A stretch of 64,000 nt of DNA. It comes from CAXXOK01 sp001604115. GTDB taxonomy: Bacteria > Bacillota > Clostridia > Christensenellales > Aristaeellaceae. Positions within the stretch are counted from its first letter, which is position 1. Every line of letters starts with the position of its first letter. This document shows, piece after piece, positions 9,081 through 16,156 of this stretch. The stretch is from the NCBI GenBank assembly GCA_034928535.1, contig JAYFOV010000005.1, positions 172,131 to 236,130 on the forward strand, written 5' to 3'. The notes under the pieces were generated by a model. The model did not search any database. It had not been told where the DNA came from and was given only the letters and a program-made list of their open reading frames with translations. The position numbers and the translations under genes are program-made.

Positions 9081-10244
9081 TTAGCGGATCAATCCTACCA
9101 GAAGGCTGGTCATCAGCACCGAGGTGATCGTAACGGTGGAAAATCCGGCTACAATCATTTTAGGCAGGATTTGTGCCTCAATGATTTTTACCTCCGCCTC
9201 GGACTCACCAGCGCTTTTGGCTGCCTCCTGGCTAAGCACCATGGTGCCTGGAAAGCCATACAAAGCGGTCAGTCCAATGGCGATGGACATGCTCAGGCTA
9301 TATCCCAGCAGTTTGCCGGTCGCCACGGCAAACACGGCGCTGCCGGCAAGCCCAATCACAAAGGAAAGTAACAACGGGACGATCAGCGCCCATAGATCGC
9401 TCACAGACAGCGTCGCCAGCGGGCCAAAAACGATGATCATGATGGCCAACATCATCAACCCGAAGGCATCGATGCCGCCCAGCACACCCGGCTTGAACAC
9501 CCCGGTGCTTCGCAGCAGCACACCCAGCGCCAGCGCGATGATGAACGTGTTGATTACCCCGCCTGTTAAACCGCTGATGAAGCTGGCCAGCAACACCACG
9601 GCCCCCACCGCAAACAATGTGCCTGCAGTTGTTTGGAACATCTTGGGCAACTTGCCGGCACCGGCTGCCGCTACGTCGGCGCGCTGCTCCGGGGGCAACG
9701 CCCCGGCACGGTGGCTCTCCCGCACACGCAGCGCCTCTTTACGCAGCAGCACGGACGTAATGGGAAACCCAATCATGCCTTGGAAGGCGGCAATCAGCAC
9801 AGGTAGCACCGCCACCCCCATCAACCCGGCCGCGACGGCCGCCTCCTGCACCATCAGGATAGAGATGGTGCCGCCGCTCACAGCAGCAAATGCGCCAATC
9901 ACATAGGCCTGCCCATCGAACACAAAGCCGAAGGTAAACAGCGCCACTGCAATGCCGATCACAGACATGAAGCCGATCACAAAGGTTCGCCACTGCGCTT
10001 TCATTTCCCGGAAGCTGATCATCGTGCCGATGTGCACAATCACAAAGCCGACAATCGTGCTGCCCAACGTGAGCAAGGAGGACGCGGTGAGCAGATCCTC
10101 GGGAAATAGATTGGTTTTGAAACCAATCAGGAAAATGACGGATGCCACCAACAGCGAGGAGAGCAAAGACTTTGTTTTCTTGGAAACAAAATCGCTGATT
10201 GTCCAGATGAGCATAATGATGGTAAACGCTAAGATCGGATTCAT
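9081..10244 (-). CDS. Multi-pass membrane protein, permease-like, substrate unknown
   Basis: 387 residues with roughly ten hydrophobic segments in two halves, separated by a polar cytoplasmic loop near residues 165-195 (LRKEALRVRESHRAGALPPEQ). The glycine-rich helices, for example GAFAAVSGGTISILMVQEA and GLTALYGFPGTMVLSQEA, have a matching GG/PG feature in each half. This suggests an internally duplicated secondary transporter fold of the GltS or 2-hydroxycarboxylate kind. I do not recognise the family with certainty. GGGAGGA eight bases upstream supports the start, and the start overlaps the end of the YitT-family gene (ATGA). With a peptidase and a YitT protein in the same operon, transport of an amino acid or peptide product is a plausible guess only. 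Confidence 0.7.
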   Translation of the reverse strand: MNPILAFTIIMLIWTISDFVSKKTKSLLSSLLVASVIFLIGFKTNLFPEDLLTASSLLTLGSTIVGFVIVHIGTMISFREMKAQWRTFVIGFMSVIGIAVALFTFGFVFDGQAYVIGAFAAVSGGTISILMVQEAAVAAGLMGVAVLPVLIAAFQGMIGFPITSVLLRKEALRVRESHRAGALPPEQRADVAAAGAGKLPKMFQTTAGTLFAVGAVVLLASFISGLTGGVINTFIIALALGVLLRSTGVFKPGVLGGIDAFGLMMLAIMIIVFGPLATLSVSDLWALIVPLLLSFVIGLAGSAVFAVATGKLLGYSLSMSIAIGLTALYGFPGTMVLSQEAAKSAGESEAEVKIIEAQILPKMIVAGFSTVTITSVLMTSLLVGLIR

Positions 10245-11137
10245 GCAGCATTCCTCCCCGTTTCAATTTGTAGTGGCCGATTTTGCGCATTTCGCCGCAA
10301 CCGCTGAAGGTACGTCTGTTGTTCTATGCCATGTACCTCTGCAACGTTGTATGCGATGACCAGCGCGCTTTCGTCACATGCATCCACCGTTTTCAGCAAT
10401 GCCGGGTAATCCTGATCCTCCACCAACGCCACCAGAACGGCATGCTCAAGCCCGGTGCGGCCGTGTGTCGCATCCATGAGGAGCATTTTACCGTGCGCAT
10501 GCTGTGCCAGTGCCGCCCGGATGGTCTCTATGCTACGCTCGCTGGTGATCATGACCGCCTTTTTGCGGCGAATGCCCGTCTCCAGATAGGTCATAACCAT
10601 AGCCGTGATGATGAGCGAGGTGACCCCAAACAAGAACGATTCAATCCCGAAAACAAAAATGTTAAATGTGACCACCACCATATCCGTCGCCAGCAAACCC
10701 AGGGATGTGTTGATGCCGAGATACTTTTTCATGATGAGCGGCGGGATGGTAGTGCCCCCGCTGGAGGCTTCATTGCGGTAGAGCATGACCACCGCGACCG
10801 CGAACAGCGCACTGCCGATCACAACCGAGAAGAACCGATCCTGCACCAGCATCCGATCCGGTACCACTGCCAATGCCAAGGGAAGCAAAAGGCTGCCAAA
10901 CAGCGTGTTCCCAAACACCTTGCGTCCCAGAAAGATAAATGCCAGCACCAGCATGGCCGCATTGAGCCCCAACACAGTCCAGGAACGGTTGATGCCGGTC
11001 ACGCCTTCCAACAAAATCCCGATCCCGTTTACGCCGCCGGCCGCAACCTGATGCGGCGCAAGGAAGAAGTTAATGGATAGGCTCATGATGGCAATTGCAA
11101 GCACGACCACCGGCAACTGTTTCCATATTTTTTTCAT
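10241..11137 (-). CDS. YitT family membrane protein (YitT_membrane plus DUF2179)
   Basis: 298 residues. The N-terminal two thirds contain five or six membrane helices with the family landmarks NFFLAPHQVAAGGVNGIGILL and NEASSGGTTIPPLIMKKYLGI. The soluble C-terminal DUF2179 domain (about 210-285) includes TYLETGIRRKKAVMITSE. YitT proteins are common in Firmicutes but their biochemical role is unsettled. AAGGGAG nine bases upstream supports the start. It lies between an M20 peptidase gene and the unassigned permease-like gene, overlapping the latter by four bases, so all are co-transcribed. Confidence 0.88.
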   Translation of the reverse strand: MKKIWKQLPVVVLAIAIMSLSINFFLAPHQVAAGGVNGIGILLEGVTGINRSWTVLGLNAAMLVLAFIFLGRKVFGNTLFGSLLLPLALAVVPDRMLVQDRFFSVVIGSALFAVAVVMLYRNEASSGGTTIPPLIMKKYLGINTSLGLLATDMVVVTFNIFVFGIESFLFGVTSLIITAMVMTYLETGIRRKKAVMITSERSIETIRAALAQHAHGKMLLMDATHGRTGLEHAVLVALVEDQDYPALLKTVDACDESALVIAYNVAEVHGIEQQTYLQRLRRNAQNRPLQIETGRNAA

Positions 11138-11142
11138 AGTTC

Positions 11143-12264
11143 TCAGCTCCCTTCACATCCTGCGTGCGTGGCGATGTAATATGCCACCTGCGCAGCTTTT
11201 TCTAGTTCCACAACAGGAATATACTCGTCCTCCGTGTGAACATTTTCATAACCAATGGACAGGTTTGCCGTTTCAATACCCCTCAGCATCAGCTCGTTGG
11301 CATCGCTGGCACCCCCGATCACCAAATGCACCGGGTCTCGACCTGCCGCTCGGATGGCTTCTTCCGCCAGACGAACCGCCTTCCCCTGCTTTGGGAGTGC
11401 ATACCCTGTGGTTTGCTGGCGAACCTCAATGTCCACCGTGCCGCCCATGCTACCGGCGGCCACTTGCATGGCTTGCTCCATCGCCTGTAGCTGTGCCTGG
11501 CAACGTTCCATATCCACAGAGCGGACCTCCGCGGTCAACTTCGCCTCGTCCGCGACAATATTGGTAGCCGTGCCCCCCTGGAACGTTCCCACATTGGCTG
11601 TTGTCAGGGGGTCGAGCCTGCCAAGCTGCATTTGCGCAATCGCCCGTGCCCCCATCTCAATGGCGGAAGCTCCTTTTTCAGGCTCCATGCCTGCATGCGC
11701 CGCGCGCCCGCGGAACACTGCTTCCATGGTGTAAAGGGTTGGGCTTGCCACCACAATGCCGCCAACCTTGCCGCCGCTATCCAGCACATACCCATGCGTG
11801 GCATGCAGTTGGGTGGCATCCAGCGCTTTGGCGCCAATCAGGCCAATTTCCTCCCCCACGGTAAAAACCAGTTCAATACGGCCATGCGGCGTTTGGGTTT
11901 CGCGCAAGGTCTGCATTACCTCCAGTAAAATCGCAATACCCGCTTTGTCATCCGCACCCAAGATGGTTTTTCCGGCCGAGCGTATGATGCCGCTTTCGCA
12001 AATCGGTTCAATACCTACGCCTGGCTGCACCGTATCGCTGTGACAGCAGAACAAAACGCCGGGCATATCCGCGTTCGCCTCCAAAACACCGATCAGGTTG
12101 CCAGCCTTCCATCCGGTGATCGTTTTACTGTCATCCTCAAAGGTTTTCAGCCCCAGCGCGTCCAGTTTTTCCCGGAGGTAGTGCTGGAAACGCTGTTCAT
12201 TTCTGGATTCCGAATCTATCCGCACCAACTCCATCAATGTGGCAACCAATCGTTTTTCATTCAT
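11143..12264 (-). CDS. M20 family peptidase, PepT-like
   Basis: 373 residues, similar to Bacillus YqjE and other peptidase T-like M20 proteins. The dizinc ligands are visible in order: H in CCHSDTV, D in GADDKAG, the catalytic and metal EE in VGEEIG, D in VLDSGG, and the late H in YENVHTEDEY. The lid (dimerisation) domain lies between, around AHAGMEPEKGASAI. Cytoplasmic, probably an aminopeptidase or deacylase; the exact substrate is unknown. The frame is open from 12324, but AAAGGA seven bases upstream marks ATG 12264 as the start. It is five bases from the downstream YitT gene and 63 bases after the HD-GYP gene, so probably one operon. Confidence 0.88.
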   Translation of the reverse strand: MNEKRLVATLMELVRIDSESRNEQRFQHYLREKLDALGLKTFEDDSKTITGWKAGNLIGVLEANADMPGVLFCCHSDTVQPGVGIEPICESGIIRSAGKTILGADDKAGIAILLEVMQTLRETQTPHGRIELVFTVGEEIGLIGAKALDATQLHATHGYVLDSGGKVGGIVVASPTLYTMEAVFRGRAAHAGMEPEKGASAIEMGARAIAQMQLGRLDPLTTANVGTFQGGTATNIVADEAKLTAEVRSVDMERCQAQLQAMEQAMQVAAGSMGGTVDIEVRQQTTGYALPKQGKAVRLAEEAIRAAGRDPVHLVIGGASDANELMLRGIETANLSIGYENVHTEDEYIPVVELEKAAQVAYYIATHAGCEGS

Positions 12265-12327
12265 AATAGTTCCTTTCTCAGCGGGTGTCCGCTTCTGTGG
12301 TAGGGTGGCACGTGCTTTGCGCAAAGG

Positions 12328-12984
12328 TCACGCGGTTTTCCACTGTTGATGCAGGCCAGCCAACTGTTTTTCGCATAATTGGAACGCGAGCACCCATCGC
12401 GGATCAAACTGTGCCCCGGACTGTGCCACGATCACATGATATGCGTGCTCATGGCTTGCTGCGGCGTGGTAAACGCGGCTGTGGGTGATGGCATCGTAGG
12501 CATCAGCGACCGCGCAAAGGCGCGCCCACAGCGAGATTGCTTTCCCCTTTCGCCGCTGCGGATAGCCTTCGCCATCCCAGCGTTCGTGATGCTGCATAAT
12601 CACATCACGGTACATGGGCCACCATACCGGGCTCACGTTGCCGCCGTGAAGATCCCCGAAAATCTGTGTGCCTTGGTAGGGGTGCCGGCGCATGATATTC
12701 CACTCGTCTTGGTTCAATTTGCCAGCTTTGTGCAGCACTTTGTGTGGTGTGGCCAGCTTGCCCGCATCATGATACCGCATCGCCAGTGCCAGATGGGTCG
12801 TCTGTTCCCCGCTCAGGCAAACGTCATCGCCAAACAGGCCATGGCGCTGCGCGCATTGCAGTAAGATCATGGCATACTCAGCCACACGGCATCCATGCAG
12901 CCATAAATCAATGGAGAATACATTGGGCTTTTTGAAAAGCGCCTGATTGCATCCGCCCTGTTCATACATCTTCATAGCATTCAT
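12328..12984 (-). CDS. Stand-alone HD-GYP domain protein (putative c-di-GMP phosphodiesterase)
   Basis: 218 residues, almost entirely one HD-GYP domain with no attached receiver or sensor. Key residues are H in WLHGCRVAEYA, HD in RYHDAGKLATP, HH in IMQHHERWDGEGYP, and ADAYDAI. The HDxGK and GYP signatures are intact, so phosphodiesterase activity is plausible. GGAG is directly next to an ATG at 12993 but nine bases from ATG 12984, so the latter is preferred. It is the first gene of the leftward operon and follows a structured leader/terminator at 13081-13380, which may govern its transcription. Confidence 0.82.
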   Translation of the reverse strand: MNAMKMYEQGGCNQALFKKPNVFSIDLWLHGCRVAEYAMILLQCAQRHGLFGDDVCLSGEQTTHLALAMRYHDAGKLATPHKVLHKAGKLNQDEWNIMRRHPYQGTQIFGDLHGGNVSPVWWPMYRDVIMQHHERWDGEGYPQRRKGKAISLWARLCAVADAYDAITHSRVYHAAASHEHAYHVIVAQSGAQFDPRWVLAFQLCEKQLAGLHQQWKTA

Positions 12985-13030
12985 CCGTCGCATCTCCTTC
13001 CTTGTCCGAGGTGTTCCCCTCGTCCAAAGA

Positions 13031-13053
13031 AATCATAGCAGACAGCTATGATT
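13031..13053. promoter_or_regulatory. Inverted repeat upstream of the HD-GYP gene
   Basis: Perfect 9-bp arms AATCATAGC (13031-13039) and GCTATGATT (13045-13053) with a 5-base spacer, about 50 bases before the start of the 12984 gene. It could be an operator or an RNA stem; there is no T-run. Confidence 0.45.
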
Positions 13054-13080
13054 AGAGGGCACAGGTTTCGCTCAACGTAC

Positions 13081-13106
13081 AAAAAAGGCCGCCGAATGGC
13101 GGCCTT
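13081..13106 (-). terminator. Intrinsic terminator on the - strand
   Basis: 9-bp stem (13085-13093 with 13098-13106), loop of four, then T6 on the - strand (13081-13086). It ends transcription coming from the kinase gene or from a separate RNA in 13107-13380, 97 bases before the HD-GYP start. A premature terminator in the HD-GYP leader is the alternative reading. Confidence 0.8.
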
Positions 13107-13380
13107 AGCCGTGCGGCAACCGATGCATTCATGCGTTACCGCGACGGGACATGCGCACGGCCTTGCTGTAGTTTGCTTTGCGTTGCTCAAGATGCATAAT
13201 GCTCAAGCCGGCCAAAGCCTTCTTACATCTTTCTTTCACTTGACAAAGGACTAATCAGGTTGCAGCCTTTCCATGGTTTATGCCCCGTGGCAACGACCTC
13301 TAACCACAGGGTTTCACTTTTAAAGGTCTCTGAACCCGTCCCGCAGGAACGATGCGCTTGAGTGAAATTCGGTTACAATG
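13107..13380 (-). ncRNA. Candidate structured RNA or riboswitch-like leader
   Basis: About 330 bases between the kinase stop (13435) and the terminator carry no convincing frame. Just before the terminator a 7-bp stem (13154-13160 with 13109-13115 on the - strand) encloses further pairing (GGTAAC with GGTTGCC). The string ACGCAAAGC, known from class I c-di-GMP riboswitches, occurs at 13175-13183 on the - strand, but the rest of that aptamer is missing. Possibly an independent small RNA, or a leader controlling the HD-GYP gene. No family is assigned. Confidence 0.3.
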
Positions 13381-13434
13381 ACCAGGCTGTTCCATGGCCA
13401 GCACGCCCACCAGGCAAATGCGCAAGGGATCTGT

Positions 13435-14829
13435 TCAATCCTGCCTTCCGATTTGGGAACGCTGCCTGCGATGGAAGGATTTGCCCTTGACCGTAGCATG
13501 CACCATGGTTGGACGCTGCATGGGGATCATTACCTGCAAGGTAAATGACGCCTTTTCGGGATCCGTTGCATACGTCACCAGCCCTCCGGCTTTTTCCACG
13601 GTATCCCGAACAATTTTTAAGCCCAGACCGTGGTTGTCACCATCCTCCTTCGTGGTTGCCAAGGATTGGTCATTCAGGCGGATTCGCCCATCAAAGGCAT
13701 TGGTCACCTCCAAATAATACCAATCTCTGTCCGCATGGGTTACCACTGCTATCCGGCGCAGGTCACGCGGCAGTTTCAGGCAGGCCTCCGCCGCGTTTTT
13801 CAAGGCGTTATACAGTACCCGAATCGCATCCATCTGTCCAAGGGGCACCCCGGAGGGGGACGAAATATCCAGCGCAAGCTGGATACCCTCCTCCTCACAA
13901 AATTCAGTAAGGTTTTGGATCGTTGCATCAAACACCACATCCGTGGTATAGCGCTTCAAGCCTACACTTTCCGTGCTCATGGTCTGGTTCATGTCCGCCA
14001 ATAAGGATAGCGCCTTGTCTGGCTGCTGTTCCCGGATCAAGTCGGCAACGGAGGTCAGCAACGCCGTATGGTCATGTTTATACTCACGCAAGCGATTCAC
14101 ATAGCGTTCATAGGTGTGGTAGTGCCGCAGCTGCAAAGCATATTGATCCTCCAGCATGCTGTTGTACAGTCGGTAGGTATTCAGTTCGGATGAATCAATG
14201 ACATAATAGGTCAAGTACAGCAGCATGCCCACCGCCAGGAGCGTCCCACCCAGGATAATGCCAAAATACCACATCACGCTGGATGCGGCCCACGAGCCCT
14301 GAATGAGCACCAATAGATTGACGCATACCGATGCTTCATAGATCAGCAGGGTGACCAGTGCAGATTGGTTGTGAAGCAATTTGGCGATGTTATCCCGGGG
14401 AAACACGCGCCTGCATAAAAGCATGAGCAAAGCCAACGTTGCAGTATAGACAATGACAGCCCGTGTACTCTCGTCCAATGGACCCTGCACCAAATCAGGC
14501 TCCAGCAGATAGAGTATGATAGCCACCAGACTGGACACGATGCCGCGCATGCCATAGGCAATGGTGGTGATCATGCCGGACAGACAGACTGACTGCAAGG
14601 TTATCATCCCGGTGGATAGGCGCATGCCCAGCGCGAGCAGCACCCACACGGCAGGCATGATAGCGATGCCATACATGTCCATCAGGTTGAGCGTTGCAAT
14701 GAGCCCCACCAGTAGCACCACCGATACCCATAACCAGACCCGAGATTTGCCAGATGGCATCAGCTGCGCACAAAAACGAAGGCACATATAGTAAAACACG
14801 GTCGCAACCGCTAGTTCGGCCACAAACAA
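13435..14829 (-). CDS. AgrC-like sensor histidine kinase (GHKL, quorum-sensing type)
   Basis: 464 residues. The N-terminal 200 residues form about six membrane helices. A linker coiled region leads to the phosphoacceptor box EYKHDHTALL with H near 251. The N box is NALKNAAEAC and the G box GLGLKIVRDTV, typical of the GHKL kinases paired with LytTR regulators. The start is TTG at 14829 with GGAGG eight bases upstream; no ATG is better placed. The partner regulator is transcribed divergently from 15148. The first gene to the right on the same strand belongs to the WxL cluster. No agrB or agrD-like gene was found nearby, so the ligand is unknown. Confidence 0.85.
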   Translation of the reverse strand: MFVAELAVATVFYYMCLRFCAQLMPSGKSRVWLWVSVVLLVGLIATLNLMDMYGIAIMPAVWVLLALGMRLSTGMITLQSVCLSGMITTIAYGMRGIVSSLVAIILYLLEPDLVQGPLDESTRAVIVYTATLALLMLLCRRVFPRDNIAKLLHNQSALVTLLIYEASVCVNLLVLIQGSWAASSVMWYFGIILGGTLLAVGMLLYLTYYVIDSSELNTYRLYNSMLEDQYALQLRHYHTYERYVNRLREYKHDHTALLTSVADLIREQQPDKALSLLADMNQTMSTESVGLKRYTTDVVFDATIQNLTEFCEEEGIQLALDISSPSGVPLGQMDAIRVLYNALKNAAEACLKLPRDLRRIAVVTHADRDWYYLEVTNAFDGRIRLNDQSLATTKEDGDNHGLGLKIVRDTVEKAGGLVTYATDPEKASFTLQVMIPMQRPTMVHATVKGKSFHRRQRSQIGRQD

Positions 14830-14903
14830 ACGTCACACCTCCCCTAACGCACTTGTCCAAGCGTCCATACATATGTGAGAGTATCCGGCAAAATAATACC
14901 TAG

Positions 14904-14932
14904 AGTGTAATCCCGCGGGGTTCCTTTGTCAA
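14904..14932 (-). promoter_or_regulatory. Sigma-A promoter for the AgrC-like kinase
   Basis: On the - strand TTGACA (14932-14927), 17-bp spacer, TACACT (14909-14904). It lies about 75 bases before the TTG start and is back to back with the regulator promoter. Confidence 0.75.
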
Positions 14933-14988
14933 TTCCGCAGCAGCACATCGGGCAGCCCACCTCCTGCACAGGTCCGGGTTTGATGCCC

Positions 14989-15017
14989 TTGACCGTTCAT
15001 AAGCCACCTGCTATACT
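14989..15017 (+). promoter_or_regulatory. Promoter for the LytTR regulator with a LytTR-like half site
   Basis: TTGACC (14989-14994), 17-bp spacer, TATACT (15012-15017). ACCGTTCAT (14992-15000) matches the 9-bp LytTR half-site consensus and overlaps the -35 box, suggesting autoregulation. The same TTGACCGTT precedes the second LytTR regulator (complement of 35842-35850). The 130-nt leader contains GCACATCG/CGATGTGC arms (15064-15071, 15114-15121). Confidence 0.65.
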
Positions 15018-15147
15018 CTGAGCATCTCAGGATAGCCTTGCCGTACCCAGCATTTGTTTGGGCGCACATCGAAGCACGCAAACAGCCTATCCTCCTTCCC
15101 GATCCGTGAACCACGATGTGCTTCCTGCTTTCAAGGAGGGAACCGAC

Positions 15148-15894
15148 ATGATGACGGTGTTTCTTTGCGATGATCAACCTGCGATGCTAGATAAATATTC
15201 CGACTGGGTCATGCGCTGTGCCGCGCAAAACCAGATTGAAGTAGCGCTTTCTACTTTCCAGAGCGGCAACGAGCTGCTGTTTCACCTTTATGACCAACCC
15301 AGCTTGCCTGACCTGATCTATCTGGACATTCTCATGGATGACCTCACGGGAATCGAAGTGGGCAACCAATTGCGGGCGCTGGGAAGCCAATCGCTGATCA
15401 TTTTCCTGACCACCAGCGAGGATTATGTGTTTGATTCGTGGGACGCCATGCCCATCCACTACTTGCTGAAAAACAGTATTACCTTTGAGAAATTTGCCGA
15501 AGTTTTTTTGCGCGCCGTAAACCATGCCAGCAAACACAATGAAGAAATGTTTCTGTGCAAAGCCAAGGCCGAGCAGAAAATGATCCCGATCCATGACATA
15601 CGGTATTTTGAAATATGGAAGGGACGGATTTCCGTCCATTACGGGGCGGAGGAGCCCTTTCAGTACTGGCTGACGATGGAGGAGCTGGAAGCACAGCTGG
15701 AGGGCAAGCATTTTGCGCGCATACACCGCTCCTACATGGTCAACCTCTATCATGTAGCCAGCTTTCAGCGCAGCCAGATTACCCTCAAGGATGGCAGGAC
15801 TCTCCCCGTCGGTAAAACCCATGAAAAGAAAATCAAGGCTGCCTTTGCCGCGTATCTTGCGCAGAAAAAAACAGTACGGCCATCGGTTTCGTAG
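15148..15894 (+). CDS. LytTR-family response regulator
   Basis: 248 residues: an N-terminal receiver domain with acidic pocket FLCDDQ and phosphoacceptor D in LIYLDILMDD near residue 59, then a C-terminal LytTR DNA-binding domain (about 140-240; IRYFEIWKGRISVHY ... FARIHRSYMVNL). The frame is open from 15058, but AAGGAGGG eight bases upstream fixes ATG 15148. It is divergent from its probable kinase at 14829 and closely similar in build to the regulator at 35059-35796. LytTR regulators of this type often activate surface-protein or peptide genes; the WxL operon next door is the obvious candidate target, by inference. Confidence 0.88.
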   Translation: MMTVFLCDDQPAMLDKYSDWVMRCAAQNQIEVALSTFQSGNELLFHLYDQPSLPDLIYLDILMDDLTGIEVGNQLRALGSQSLIIFLTTSEDYVFDSWDAMPIHYLLKNSITFEKFAEVFLRAVNHASKHNEEMFLCKAKAEQKMIPIHDIRYFEIWKGRISVHYGAEEPFQYWLTMEELEAQLEGKHFARIHRSYMVNLYHVASFQRSQITLKDGRTLPVGKTHEKKIKAAFAAYLAQKKTVRPSVS

Positions 15895-15930
15895 CATAGC
15901 GTCCCGCAGTGGTTTGCTAAAGGTTTCTGT

Positions 15931-15963
15931 CCTTCACGCTGCCCAAACGCGCGGGCGTGAAGG
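15931..15963. terminator. Hairpin between regulator and WxL operon ends
   Basis: 9-bp perfect stem CCTTCACGC/GCGTGAAGG with a 15-base loop, followed by TTCCTT. It lies in the 262-base convergent gap and probably ends the regulator transcript; the U-tract is weak. Confidence 0.5.
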
Positions 15964-16156
15964 TTCCTTGCCCCGCAGTCACCGCTGGGTATAGCACGGA
16001 TATTTTGTTCGCCACTAGCGCTACCAAAGCCTTTGCTTCTCCTGCGTTGCTGCGGTGATAGGCAGGCAGGCCGCCGGGTCTCATGAAGGATGCTCGCATC
16101 CAACAGGATCCCCGACGGCTTGTTTTGCGCCACAATTCAGGCACAGCGCCCAGTGC

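Noticed and set aside
8796..9371. 191-codon + strand frame
   Set aside because: It overlaps the 3' end of the well-supported - strand permease-like gene and the terminator; a shadow frame.
13107..13260. Class I c-di-GMP (GEMM) riboswitch upstream of the HD-GYP gene
   Set aside because: ACGCAAAGC and a CGGTTGCCG-like string are present on the - strand, but the obligatory GGGCAAACC element and the GAAA-capped stem are absent within the required distance.
13220..13320. TPP riboswitch-like words (ACGGGGCA, GGCTG, AACCTGAT) on the - strand
   Set aside because: Words are in a loosely similar order, but CTGAGA and the closing AGCGTAGGGA are missing and the arms do not pair as required; probably chance.
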